Of a stretch of 64,000 bases of DNA, positions 25,401 through 33,498 are shown in pieces (position 1 is the stretch's first letter; every line of letters begins with the position of its first letter). The position numbers and the translations under genes were made by a program. Source of the stretch: an uncultured Clostridia bacterium (GTDB taxonomy: Bacteria > Bacillota > Clostridia > UMGS1810); the NCBI GenBank assembly GCA_934463165.1, contig CAKSJG010000013.1, positions 5,277 through 69,276 on the forward strand, in the 5' to 3' direction. Under the pieces are notes generated by a model. It did no database searches and was not told the origin of the DNA. It saw nothing but the letters and a program-made list of their open reading frames with translations.

Positions 25401-26703
25401 CGTTGATCTTTATTTCTCTTTTAGCATCGCTTATATCATCAAGCGGCTTATCGCTCTCATACACGCGCATATTGTCTATCAGAAATTTTGCATGCATTGC
25501 CGCTACATCGGCTGCGGCGCCGCAATAAACTCTGAACACTCCGACCTTTGAAGCGTCGGAAAAACCTGCCTCAATTGCAATATTTTGAGCAACTGCATTT
25601 CCGTCAACATAAAAATCGCGCACTCTGTCGAAATAGTTATATACTGCGGATATATGATACCATTTGTTTTTCGTTATTTTAATTTCTTTGCCGCCTAAGA
25701 TCAATGTTGCGCCCGCGGATACATCAAAAACCGAAGAATACACGGCATTATCATCCTTAAGCCGCACAATAAACGATGTAGTGTCAGGCTCTTCAACTTT
25801 AAAATCAAGCTCATATACAACATAATCCGATGAAGAATACGCGCCCTGCGCATCCATGTGGAAGTCGCTTGAGTTAAAGCGTTCAAACTGTACTGCAGTG
25901 TTGTCGCCGTCCTTGCACTGAGCTATCGTATTGCTCCTTGACGCAACCATAAACGGAACGGCGTTTTCAAAGCCTTCGTTTATTATAACTCTGCCTCCGG
26001 CTTCAGCTTTGGTTTTAATTAGTTTTTCTTCTTCGGCATTTTCGTTATAAACGGCAGTCGGATAATCCTTAAGCGGTGAAAGTCCGCTGTTTATGTTAAC
26101 ATTGTCTATCACATATCCGTACGATACTTCATCCGATGAATTAAATGCAAATTCTATACCCGCGATGTCCGATACTATAACTCCGATAAGCCTGTAGCCC
26201 TTATATACCGCCCTTGAATCAACGTAAAAATCCATCGTCTTATTCTCGGGATTTATGCACAGAGTGTATTTTGTCATTCTTCTGCTGCTGTAGCCCGAAA
26301 GCTGTCTGCCGTCAAAAGCACATACCTTGTTTAGGGCGGCAAAATTCAAAAGAGCCGTCTTTATTCCGGATGAACTTTTTATGTTAAAGCTTCCCTCAAT
26401 ATCTTTTCCCGTGCTCATCATATCAAACGATATGCATATCTTTTTTGCAGAATTAAAGTCAAATGAAACAGTTGTATCTTTCTTGAATGTTGATACAAAC
26501 AATCCTTTGTTTCTCTCGGCATATTCCTTTATAAAATACGATACTGCGTCTACCGACAAATCGTCGGGTACGGAATTTGTCGCATAGCCGTTAAATGTCT
26601 GGCTGTACAAAAGCTCCTTACCTTCGATTTCAGCCGCATATACCGCAGTGAATGCAGATAAAATCACGCATAGTGCCGTAAACCACAAAATAACTTTTTT
26701 CAT
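22420..26703 (-). CDS. Large multidomain secreted heparinase II/III-family lyase
   Basis: This 1427-residue protein has a signal peptide (ending near VYAAE). Two concanavalin-like domains follow at about residues 30-210 and 235-425, then a copper-amine-oxidase-N-like domain at about 435-565, here likely structural. The lyase toroid (about 590-870) has RNNHNIVLNGG and EGPHYWEYATQY. The heparinase beta-sandwich (about 930-1175) has HSQLDAGTFVYDYGG and RAESHNTVVVNP. An Ig-like segment and a C-terminal F5/8-type C (discoidin-like) domain (about 1290-1427, with VLDGDLSTRWSAQGTGQYI) complete it. The F5/8 domain is a likely carbohydrate-binding module. The ATG follows GGAGGTGACGGAGA. It is flanked by an SLH gene (18 bases upstream) and the smaller lyase (70 bases downstream). 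It lacks SLH and LPXTG anchors of its own. Confidence 0.9.
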   Translation of the reverse strand: MKKVILWFTALCVILSAFTAVYAAEIEGKELLYSQTFNGYATNSVPDDLSVDAVSYFIKEYAERNKGLFVSTFKKDTTVSFDFNSAKKICISFDMMSTGKDIEGSFNIKSSSGIKTALLNFAALNKVCAFDGRQLSGYSSRRMTKYTLCINPENKTMDFYVDSRAVYKGYRLIGVIVSDIAGIEFAFNSSDEVSYGYVIDNVNINSGLSPLKDYPTAVYNENAEEEKLIKTKAEAGGRVIINEGFENAVPFMVASRSNTIAQCKDGDNTAVQFERFNSSDFHMDAQGAYSSSDYVVYELDFKVEEPDTTSFIVRLKDDNAVYSSVFDVSAGATLILGGKEIKITKNKWYHISAVYNYFDRVRDFYVDGNAVAQNIAIEAGFSDASKVGVFRVYCGAAADVAAMHAKFLIDNMRVYESDKPLDDISDAKREIKINEKNTIFDYNNIKALLDGYYAFHTRSAAVYKDGEKSYVKTVPEKTGAQSYAVAEELCRAFGIGYASEGADIIIGGRKADNSIVEERKGIKYINVVKFFEQCLGMKTYVDETCDSGGMIIAGENEFKPPVQEETLQELNNYLFYIKPSAADVAVAYDASPLKGVHPRIQATKADFEKIKEEIKTNSLKAEWAKEVFERADLLLKERTPLIYELRDGVRLLHVSRDCLKNMYTLGMAYQLTGNKAYAERAWVDLESVCSFPDWHPKHDIDVSEMCAAVAVGYDWMYDAFSEEQRRAIENGIYQNGFYPFALAYQTKNGPFGGVVLTRNNHNIVLNGGATVAALAFMDIYPEIAQYIAAGAINASDRMLVLYGPDGAWYEGPHYWEYATQYMTKMFSSLNSALNTTFRLDLTEGLSTTANYILNFQSDTGIFNYGDGTQVNLYVPEMYWLGNNYGEKGVTEAVIKMSGGKAADIEDSVLSLLWYDTGITSDNVSMSKDSLYPDEGATFRDDWISSGGIYAAVHAGYTSRKKGMIIYHSQLDAGTFVYDYGGIRWAEDLGMAPYDLPETADYSEFGTRWRMYKARAESHNTVVVNPDSGPDHSVLSKAEITRFETKERGGIAVVDMSDVLKKNTVGAKRGLFFTDNRTSLVVRDEINLETQSDVYWFMQTTADVEINGNTAILSKNGKKVKFEYISNAATEIVVEDSKPLPTSPTVNNDIIPNAKRIRIVAKGSGDINITAKLTPVGMADSGVEKYNTPIDTWQIPDGAIPEKPSLRSAQSGGTALEFDSGRSAKMIFPYGKFTSVPDIEIDCDTDKYIAEIKTARDFNSQSEIKLTDKNDAENYVTYTVKYAVIPKAAVIGGRQSVQIANIIASAEPQPENNIMNVLDGDLSTRWSAQGTGQYIIIELENEAVLDSLMIAFASGNVRKTKFDISLSSDGNTWDKIFDDWSGGESTEYEQYSLGARRVRYIKIGCDGNSAQGIGGWNSITEIAVTGIN

Positions 26704-26721
26704 TCTCCGTCACCTCCCGAA

Positions 26722-29445
26722 CTACCTGTATATATATACAGCCTTAAGCTCGTTGCTTCCCATTCTTACTATTATATTGTAAGCGTCTCCCGCTGCAGAC
26801 GTATATGATAGTACCGAGTCTGTATTCATCAGCACTACGCTGTCGGAATCGCTGTCGTAAACTGCCGCTGTTCCGCTGAATCTCCACGTGTTTTTTGCTG
26901 CCGCATCCGGATTCGGATCTCCGATGGGCGTCGTGGTAAATATCATCGCGTTTTTTGAATATACCGTTGCAAAATAGTATACGGGAGTACCCCCGTGATT
27001 TGACGCGGTAGCTGCAACACCGCTTTTCAGAGCGAATTTTTTTCTGTCGAAATCACGCGAAATATTTCTGATGATATTATTTCCGGCAAGCGAAAAACGT
27101 ATAATATCGCCTTTATTCAAGCACGGATTATTAAAGCTTGCCGACGGATCTATGTTTTTTAAAACATCTTCATTTTCAATATAATATGCAGCAAACGACG
27201 TATCTACTCTATAGCCGCCGCTTATTGTTTCTAAAGCAACTTCAAGCTTGAGTCCCGTTCCGCCGTCAGGTGTGACAGCATATGTCACATCATTTATCAT
27301 AGCGCTTTTTGAGCCCGGTTTGATATTGGTATCCGTACCGTCGCTTTTAATAACCACTGCATTGCAAATTCCGAACCTATCAACATTATATGCTTCAATT
27401 TCGTAACATTGATTGCCGAGAGAATCGTAAACGTTTTGTATTCTCGATATGCTGTTTGATTCGTTAAAATAATTTCTTACCGTATCGACGCAATAGCGGA
27501 TATCCTCCGATTCAGACTTACTGCCTATTACAAACGCAGGGCAATCCTCGGGAACATAAAAATGCGGTGTTACCATCATTACGGCACGCATATAATAAAT
27601 CATACTTCTCGATTCATTGCAGAACGTATACTTTACAAGCTTGTCATCGTCGGGTTCGTTCCCTGTAAGAGTTCCGAGAATTTCTGCGTTTGACCCATTT
27701 GTGTATGTATCTATTTTGTTAATTTCATTGTTTCTGTTTACACCGTATCTGATAAGCTGTTCATTAGCCGCGCCGGATATATACAGCTTTGAATAAATTT
27801 CGTCAAATGACTTTATCCTTTTTGCATCAAGATATACTTTTTCATTTATGTCATAAACATATATTTCCCCGTCGGAATCCAGAAGCTTCATACTGCATGT
27901 ATCGTCTATTCCGCTGCCTTTTTTCAGAGCTATAAAATATCCGAATTTAAGTCCTGTGCTTGTATCGGACAAGGCAGCTTCAATAATGCCGTCGGCAGAA
28001 AGAGAAAAAGTGAAGCTATCGCCCAATTTTGTTTTATTCAGATAATGCTGTTTGAAATAACTTCCGTAACCGTATTCCTTATCATCTATAACAATTTTTT
28101 CCTCGTCATTTCGAAAACCGTTTATTTTTCCCGTTACCGTATCTGTGCTTATTATTATTTTATAAAGCTTTCCGTCATTTGCCTTATAAACCTGAGCAAC
28201 GGCAAAATCCGGAATATCATCCATTCCGATTTTTGTTCCGTTATGCCGGATGTTGTATTTTATATCGGAGCTTGTGCCGAAATCAAGAACACCGCTGTTT
28301 TGATCTGTTATTATTTCATCAAATGAATTCACGGTATCAATAAGCATAACGGTATATTCATTTACGGATACCACATTGTATTTGCCGTTATCGTCATTAT
28401 CGACAAGCTCAACATATCCGTCAGAGCCCGATATATCGGAAAGAGCATACTTCGGGCATGCCTTACCGTTGTAAAGAATCGCAAAGTCGGAATCAAGGCT
28501 GTAATTTACATCCTTTTTGTCTTCGTTTTCAAATACTGCCTTTGATTTGTCTGCCGATACAAAGTCATTGCTGTCAAGCGTTTTAACATTATTTTCGGAT
28601 AAATCAAAGCACAAAACCGTATCTGCCGTACCTGCGTTATCCTTTACATATGCCTTTGCGAAAAAACCGAGCTTAGGCTCTGCCTCGCATTTATACGTTA
28701 CAGAGTCTATTGTCACATACCCATCGGCATAATCCGCATTCGGGTCATACAAAGAAGAATACGAATCTGCCGTTATGACTCCTTCCGTTATATATACGTC
28801 ATATATTTTTTCAAGAACGGTATCGTTTGCCTTATATTTCAGACCGCCTTCCTCTATTGAATTTATATCGAAAATTTTACAGTTAAGAATATTTTTTATG
28901 AGAGCATAAAAATCGTTTGCATCAATTGCATTGCTTCCGACTGCGTTTATATCTTCATCTATTTCGCATTCACGGGCCGTTTTTACATACCCTGCGGGGT
29001 AGCCTCCGTAAAGCGATGCCTTTATACCGTATCCCAAAGCGGTTACAGCCATTTTATATGCCTCGTCTGCCGTTACGGCTCTTTGGGGGAAGAAGTTTTC
29101 ATCCGGTGATATTATGCCGAGACTCAGAGCGTTTGCAACCGCGCCGTAGTAAGACGATTTTTCGGCAACGTCGCTAAAGGGAACACTGCCCGATTTTGAA
29201 TCGGCACATTTCATAACAGACATAAGTCCGCTTATAAAATCGGCTCTTGTAACTTCGGCCGTATTTTTCGAAATGTCGGGCATTGCAATATCCAAGGCTT
29301 CAAGCAGTTCAACCGCAAAAACCGAATTATCGTTTAAAGCCGTATCGGCGTCCGCGGCGGAATCGCCGGCAAATACGGAATTTACGGATAATGCAGTACA
29401 CAGAAGCACAAAGCTTAAAGCAAATACCAATATTCTTTTTATCAT
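26722..29445 (-). CDS. Large N-terminal SLH protein with unknown beta-rich body (paralogue 1)
   Basis: This 907-residue secreted protein has a signal peptide ending near NSVFA and degenerate SLH domains at about residues 45-195 (FSDVAEKSSYYGAVANALSL, GYPAGYVKTARECEI). A body of roughly 650 residues follows that I do not recognise. It is rich in Asp, Ser and Tyr and in short beta-strand patterns, with local words such as AILYNGKACPKYALSD and VSVNEYTVMLIDTV. The body aligns through its length with that of the 876-residue protein at 51040-53670. It sits between a C-terminal SLH protein and the large lyase gene. SLH domains would fix it to the wall polymer; the body may be an S-layer-like scaffold or bind lyases or glycan. 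The ATG follows GGAGGG. Confidence 0.82.
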   Translation of the reverse strand: MIKRILVFALSFVLLCTALSVNSVFAGDSAADADTALNDNSVFAVELLEALDIAMPDISKNTAEVTRADFISGLMSVMKCADSKSGSVPFSDVAEKSSYYGAVANALSLGIISPDENFFPQRAVTADEAYKMAVTALGYGIKASLYGGYPAGYVKTARECEIDEDINAVGSNAIDANDFYALIKNILNCKIFDINSIEEGGLKYKANDTVLEKIYDVYITEGVITADSYSSLYDPNADYADGYVTIDSVTYKCEAEPKLGFFAKAYVKDNAGTADTVLCFDLSENNVKTLDSNDFVSADKSKAVFENEDKKDVNYSLDSDFAILYNGKACPKYALSDISGSDGYVELVDNDDNGKYNVVSVNEYTVMLIDTVNSFDEIITDQNSGVLDFGTSSDIKYNIRHNGTKIGMDDIPDFAVAQVYKANDGKLYKIIISTDTVTGKINGFRNDEEKIVIDDKEYGYGSYFKQHYLNKTKLGDSFTFSLSADGIIEAALSDTSTGLKFGYFIALKKGSGIDDTCSMKLLDSDGEIYVYDINEKVYLDAKRIKSFDEIYSKLYISGAANEQLIRYGVNRNNEINKIDTYTNGSNAEILGTLTGNEPDDDKLVKYTFCNESRSMIYYMRAVMMVTPHFYVPEDCPAFVIGSKSESEDIRYCVDTVRNYFNESNSISRIQNVYDSLGNQCYEIEAYNVDRFGICNAVVIKSDGTDTNIKPGSKSAMINDVTYAVTPDGGTGLKLEVALETISGGYRVDTSFAAYYIENEDVLKNIDPSASFNNPCLNKGDIIRFSLAGNNIIRNISRDFDRKKFALKSGVAATASNHGGTPVYYFATVYSKNAMIFTTTPIGDPNPDAAAKNTWRFSGTAAVYDSDSDSVVLMNTDSVLSYTSAAGDAYNIIVRMGSNELKAVYIYR

Positions 29446-29465
29446 TGTGGATATCCCTCCGAACT

Positions 29466-31127
29466 TTATTTTAAATTATCAGACAGTCTGCAAAGGAGCG
29501 CCGCAGTTTCGGCTCTCGTAATCGGCGAAAGAGGCTTGAATCCGCTGCCGTCACCCTGCAGAATTCCGTTTGCACCGAGGAGACTCACAGACTCTTTTGC
29601 ATAGTCGCTTATGTCGGAATCGTCGGCAAAGTTTTTTTCTCCGCTCATGGGCTTTTTAAGATAATCCGACACCCTTTTGCATATGACGGCGGCATCCTGA
29701 CGGGTGATATTTTCCGAAGGATTAAACCTGCCTTCAAAGCCGTTTATGATACCTGCACCGCTTAAAACGTCAACATATTCTTTAAACCAATCACCATCAC
29801 TGACATCGCCGTAATATACTTTTGATTCAGAGTCAATTTCAAAAAGAAGCTTTATCATTTTGGCAAATTCCGCTCTCGTTATATTTTCGTTCGGTTTAAA
29901 TGTTCCGTCGGAATAACCGTTTATAATCTTTTTATTCGCAAGAACATTGATATAATCCCTTGCAAAACAGTTTTCTGTATCGGTAAATGATATGTCGCTT
30001 TTATCTTGCGGGTTATAGTATTCGGGAACGGTAACAGGAGTTGAGCCTCCTTTTGACGGCGACTTTCCGCCGGATGATCCTCCGCCGCCGGCAGAACCTG
30101 AGCCACCTTTGCTTTCTTCATTGTATACTTCTTTAACATATTTTTCAAATGCCGTCTTAACATCGTCCGTATTTTCAAATTTATCGGCCGTGTTTAACAT
30201 CTTCATATATACCTTATAGCGTGACGCAGAAGCTATATCATTTAAATCCGATAAATTGATTTTAAGATACACGCTGTATTTTTCAATAATTTCGCTCAGT
30301 GTCAGCCAATCCTCACTTATTTTTATATTTGCAAGAATATATGCATTTTTATAGTCGGCCTCTAAGCTGCCTATGTCAAAATCTGTTTTTTCAAGTATTT
30401 TGTTAAGCTCTTTTCTGAGCTTTGCATCATAACCGGAATATTCTTCATATGTAGTGCCGTAATATGAAGAATAATACGAAAGCGCATAGTCAACATCGCC
30501 GTCATTTATCAGCCTTATGCTCAGATATGCCGAAAAGCTTTTTAAAAACGTACTCGGAGTGAAAGCCTTTTCTTCAAGAGAATTTTTTATATCAATGCAT
30601 GCTCCGATAAACCCGTCAATGTATTTTTTTGTAATTTCATCATCGGTATCTATCCCGAGTTTATCCGCCGAAGGCTCATTGCTTTCATCGCCCAAAAGTA
30701 TTTTTCGGATATCTTCCGCATTTTTCGCCTCATTAATGCGTTTTACGGCATTTTTAGTTTCGGAGTCATTATCATTTACATATAATATATACGATTCATA
30801 ATTTTCACTTTTCCCGTCAAGAAGTATATCATAACGGCCGCTTTCGAGATTATCCGAAACAGGCTCGGATATTGCAAGCGCTCCGCCCTCGGATGTGGTA
30901 TATAAAAACATAAGAGAAGGCACGCAATCTTTTGACATGGAATCACGGTTTTTGTGATTAATTGCCGTAAATGTTACCGCGTTGCCTTTTGTGCTGCCGA
31001 AATTACCCGATATCTTTATCGAAGATGAAGCCGCGTCATAATAACAGGTTATTTTTTCATCGGCACAGCAAACAACCGATGAAAGCAGTACTGCCGTGCT
31101 CAAAAGGACTGCTCCGATTTTTTTCAT
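29466..31127 (-). CDS. Secreted protein with three C-terminal SLH domains
   Basis: This 553-residue protein has a signal peptide (AVLLSTAVLLSSVVCCA). A mostly helical N-terminal half (about residues 25-330, unrecognised) is followed by a Gly/Ser-rich linker (GGSGSAGGGGSSGGKSPSKG) and three SLH domains at about 370-553: KIINGYSDGTFKPNENITRA, GIINGFEGRFNPSENITRQD and GILQGDGSGFKPLSPITRAE. It is the first gene of glycan locus 1 and lies 20 bases before the large SLH gene. The N-terminal half starts with a short beta segment and then many Asp/Glu/Lys-rich helices, possibly a spacer or docking surface. The ATG is preceded by GGGAGG. The anchoring role is secure; the partner is unknown. Confidence 0.85.
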   Translation of the reverse strand: MKKIGAVLLSTAVLLSSVVCCADEKITCYYDAASSSIKISGNFGSTKGNAVTFTAINHKNRDSMSKDCVPSLMFLYTTSEGGALAISEPVSDNLESGRYDILLDGKSENYESYILYVNDNDSETKNAVKRINEAKNAEDIRKILLGDESNEPSADKLGIDTDDEITKKYIDGFIGACIDIKNSLEEKAFTPSTFLKSFSAYLSIRLINDGDVDYALSYYSSYYGTTYEEYSGYDAKLRKELNKILEKTDFDIGSLEADYKNAYILANIKISEDWLTLSEIIEKYSVYLKINLSDLNDIASASRYKVYMKMLNTADKFENTDDVKTAFEKYVKEVYNEESKGGSGSAGGGGSSGGKSPSKGGSTPVTVPEYYNPQDKSDISFTDTENCFARDYINVLANKKIINGYSDGTFKPNENITRAEFAKMIKLLFEIDSESKVYYGDVSDGDWFKEYVDVLSGAGIINGFEGRFNPSENITRQDAAVICKRVSDYLKKPMSGEKNFADDSDISDYAKESVSLLGANGILQGDGSGFKPLSPITRAETAALLCRLSDNLK

Positions 31128-31192
31128 GATTTTTCCTCCCGTTAATAAAATTGCACATTTTTAACTTGTATCATATTAATAATTATATTATA

Positions 31193-31220
31193 ATTATACA
31201 TGTTTTACATGTATTTTCAA
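31193..31220 (-). promoter_or_regulatory. Probable promoter of glycan locus 1
   Basis: On the minus strand TTGAAA (31220-31215) and TATAAT (31198-31193) lie 16 bases apart, about 65 bases before the first SLH gene. The sequence is AT-rich, so chance matches are possible. The palindrome ACATGTAAAACATGT overlaps the spacer and may be an operator. Confidence 0.5.
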
Positions 31221-31264
31221 GAAAGAATTAAGGTTTTATAATATAAGTATTTAGGCATATTTAA

Positions 31265-31316
31265 TATAAAAAGGCGGACACCAAACCGATAAATCAAATC
31301 GTTTTGATGTCCGCCT
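31265..31316 (-). terminator. Terminator of the SGNH hydrolase gene
   Basis: AGGCGGACA (31272-31280) pairs with TGTCCGCCT (31308-31316), with further pairing of CAAA/TTTG inside. Read on the minus strand, the stem is followed by TTTTATATTAA. Confidence 0.7.
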
Positions 31317-31332
31317 CAGAAAAAATATTATT

Positions 31333-32310
31333 TTAATCGGCAATTATTTCTTTTTTTAAAATTTCCGTAAGCTTTTCAGAGATTATTCTGTGTCCGTCTC
31401 TCAAAGGATGCAGAGGCTCAAGCGGCACCCAGCCCGTCGAATCGATAAATAATACCGAATCATCATTTTCCGAATTGTATTTCTCCACAAGCCTACCGAG
31501 AGCTTCGGCATGTGCTCCGCAAAATGCGGATAAAACTATTATTTTTGAATTTTTGTTTCTTGCACGGACAAGCTTCAAAAATCTTTCATATTCGGTGATG
31601 TATTCCTCTTCCTTGCTCCCCCGATCGTTAGCGCCGTGGTTTATAAGAATATAATCGGCATTCGCGCTCTCCATGGGCTCATTTGCAAAATAATACGGAT
31701 ACGAATCATAAGCCTTGGGCACACTGCCGCAGCCGATTCTTGTCATTCCGACAGCGCCGTATCCCATTATAACCGGCTTTAAATTAAGCTTTTCTGCCGT
31801 AAGATATGCATAAGTCGCCGTAACGTCATCCTGATACGGTCTGTTCCACTGATCATACGGGTTCGGAGCATACATTGCGTCTATAAGCACACCCTCTGTT
31901 ATGGAATCGCCGATAAATTCTATCGTTTTTCTGTTATCATCGGGCAAAATTCCGTCTTTTTCGGCATCATATCCCAAAAATGATACCTTGCCCTCCAGGG
32001 GCTGATACCATCTGTGGTGAATTTCGGATGAGCTTTTATATACTATTTTAATAATATGTAAGCTGTCATTTTCGGCGCAGATGCGTATGTATCTGTCAAT
32101 AGCGGATTCCGTTTTTGCTCCGCCGTCAACGCTTACCCAAAGATGACCGTACGGAATACGGTTTGTTTCGATATCAAAATGAAGAACTGCCATTTTGCCC
32201 TCAAAAGCAATTTCTATCATACCGCCGGGAGCTGTGGTTACAGTCATGTCATCGTATTTTTTCCACCTTCCGGTATATCTTATTGAATTGTCATTAGAAC
32301 TAAAAAACAT
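31333..32310 (-). CDS. SGNH/GDSL-family hydrolase, probable carbohydrate esterase
   Basis: This 325-residue protein has an N-terminal beta-sandwich (about residues 1-110) like that of CE2-type and related esterases, then an SGNH hydrolase domain. Block I is FIGDSITEG (catalytic Ser), and block III is NHGANDRG (Gly and Asn of the oxyanion hole). The C-terminal block reads EPLHPLRDGH, where the usual Asp of D-x-x-H-P is replaced by Glu. There is no signal peptide, so the enzyme is probably cytoplasmic and would remove acetyl or similar groups from imported oligosaccharides. The ATG at 32310 follows TTGGAGG; the TTG four codons earlier is part of that site. It stands alone between glycan locus 1 and a GNAT gene, on the same strand. 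Confidence 0.85.
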   Translation of the reverse strand: MFFSSNDNSIRYTGRWKKYDDMTVTTAPGGMIEIAFEGKMAVLHFDIETNRIPYGHLWVSVDGGAKTESAIDRYIRICAENDSLHIIKIVYKSSSEIHHRWYQPLEGKVSFLGYDAEKDGILPDDNRKTIEFIGDSITEGVLIDAMYAPNPYDQWNRPYQDDVTATYAYLTAEKLNLKPVIMGYGAVGMTRIGCGSVPKAYDSYPYYFANEPMESANADYILINHGANDRGSKEEEYITEYERFLKLVRARNKNSKIIVLSAFCGAHAEALGRLVEKYNSENDDSVLFIDSTGWVPLEPLHPLRDGHRIISEKLTEILKKEIIAD

Positions 32311-32411
32311 AAAAACCTCCAACTGTCATTAGAATAAATATAATATAGCACAAACGCATATACATGTCAAGACAAATATACGCGTGAAAATCTGTCGGGC
32401 GCCGCGGTATG

Positions 32412-32924
32412 CTATATCAAAAATCCCTTAAGTTTATCCGTTTCAAAAGATTCTCTGCCGCCGAGCTTTATCGCAAGGGCAATTGCGGCAATATTGCCCG
32501 GCTCCGTTCTCCAAATCACCCTGTCACAGCCGGTGCATTTTTTCACCCTGTCTATAAAATTCTTCATTATCAGATATCCGTATCCCCTGCCGCGGAATTC
32601 CTCTTTTAAAATTATTCCGACCTCGGGGTATTCGAATTTTTCGGTTCCGACATCGACTATGCCGTATGTCACACCACCCTTTTCAATGCGGTAATCACGG
32701 TATCTGCCGCTTAAAATATCTGATTTTACGCTCTCGTAAACCGTATTTCTGAAACCGTCATACTGCTTTTTGTATTCTTCTTTTTCAAACGAATCGGAAA
32801 ATTGAACCTCTGCCGGCTTCAAAACATGCCACTGCGAAAGTACCATATCAAAATACTCATCACAATTGTGATTCTTATAAGGTGAAATTTTAAAATCCAT
32901 GATGTAATACTTAGGAGGAAACAT
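32412..32924 (-). CDS. GNAT-family N-acetyltransferase
   Basis: This 170-residue protein has the acetyl-CoA-binding signature of the GNAT fold. The signature includes YGIVDVGTEKFEYPEVGIIL, then EEFRGRGYGYLIMKNFID (the R-G-x-G-Y/G pyrophosphate-binding loop) and a final TEPGNIAAIALAIKLGG, the conserved N-x-x-A-x-x-x-x-x-x-x-G-F/R element. These enzymes transfer an acetyl group to an amine of a small molecule or protein; the acceptor is unknown. The ATG at 32924 has GGGAG upstream. The ATG five codons further upstream overlaps that site. It is 102 bases before the SGNH hydrolase on the same strand, which may or may not be an operon. Confidence 0.82.
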   Translation of the reverse strand: MFPPKYYIMDFKISPYKNHNCDEYFDMVLSQWHVLKPAEVQFSDSFEKEEYKKQYDGFRNTVYESVKSDILSGRYRDYRIEKGGVTYGIVDVGTEKFEYPEVGIILKEEFRGRGYGYLIMKNFIDRVKKCTGCDRVIWRTEPGNIAAIALAIKLGGRESFETDKLKGFLI

Positions 32925-33052
32925 AAAAAACACTCCCATCGTTACAAATATTTTATACTTATATTATATAACTTAATTTCATAAAAATCAATATTTTTTC
33001 ATGTATTTTTAAAAATAATAAGCACCTTAAAAACCGCTGATTTATAAGAGTT

Positions 33053-33081
33053 ATATCCACATATCCACAGCTTTATCCACA
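33053..33081 (+). promoter_or_regulatory. Cluster of three DnaA-box-like sites
   Basis: ATATCCACA (33053-33061), ATATCCACA (33061-33069) and TTATCCACA (33073-33081) lie in the same orientation. The last is a perfect match to the consensus DnaA box and the first two differ at one base. Confidence 0.6.
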
Positions 33082-33253
33082 GTTTGTTTTATGAAAAATT
33101 TATCGGATTCAAGGTAAAAAAATGCTGAAAATACCAAAAAAATTTTTAATTGAAAACAAACTTTTTTTTGAAAAAAACATGTCATTTTTAAAAATTTTCG
33201 AACACAAAAAAATAAACAAAAATTTGAAGTTCAACATATTTGGATTTTGAGAA

Positions 33254-33336
33254 AAAGTCAGTATTTATGCGGTTTCCGACACTTTGGTGCAAATGCGTTA
33301 GCTTTTTGAAAAACACACGAAAGTCAGCATTTATGC
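33254..33336 (+). repeat. Pair of 17-base direct repeats
   Basis: AAAGTCAGTATTTATGC (33254-33270) and AAAGTCAGCATTTATGC (33320-33336) differ at one base and are 66 bases apart. Confidence 0.85.
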
Positions 33337-33385
33337 ACATTTTGTCAACAGAAAAAATTTTAGTAAAAATTTTTTTAAAAAACAC

Positions 33386-33414
33386 TTGACAAATTAAAAC
33401 TTTTGATGTATAAT
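33386..33414 (+). promoter_or_regulatory. Sigma-A promoter of the ctsR operon
   Basis: TTGACA (33386-33391) and TATAAT (33409-33414) are separated by 17 bases, which is the exact consensus. Transcription would start near 33421, inside or beside the CtsR operator. Confidence 0.92.
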
Positions 33415-33423
33415 GCAGTTGAA

Positions 33424-33440
33424 GGTCAAGGAAAGTCAAA
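33424..33440 (+). promoter_or_regulatory. CtsR operator
   Basis: GGTCAAGGAAAGTCAAA matches the heptad direct-repeat consensus for CtsR (GGTCAAANANRGTCAAA) at all but one defined position. It lies ten bases after the -10 box, so a bound repressor would block initiation of its own operon. Confidence 0.88.
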
Positions 33441-33498
33441 GTCTAAAAAATAATTTTACTTTAAATTCCAATGTATACTGAAAAGAGGTGAATAACAA

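Larger units (their letters stand above)
32925..33385. other. AT-rich intergenic region with DnaA-box-like and direct repeats
   Basis: This gene-free stretch is very AT-rich (long A and T runs). It contains three DnaA-box-like sites at 33053-33081 and a 17-base direct repeat AAAGTCAGYATTTATGC at 33254-33270 and 33320-33336. No coding frame with a start signal is seen. See the findings. Confidence 0.6.

Noticed and set aside
33053..33385. Calling the AT-rich gap the chromosomal origin
   Set aside because: No dnaA, dnaN, rpmH or gyrase genes are near and skew cannot be judged from one window, so it is kept as a candidate regulatory region only.
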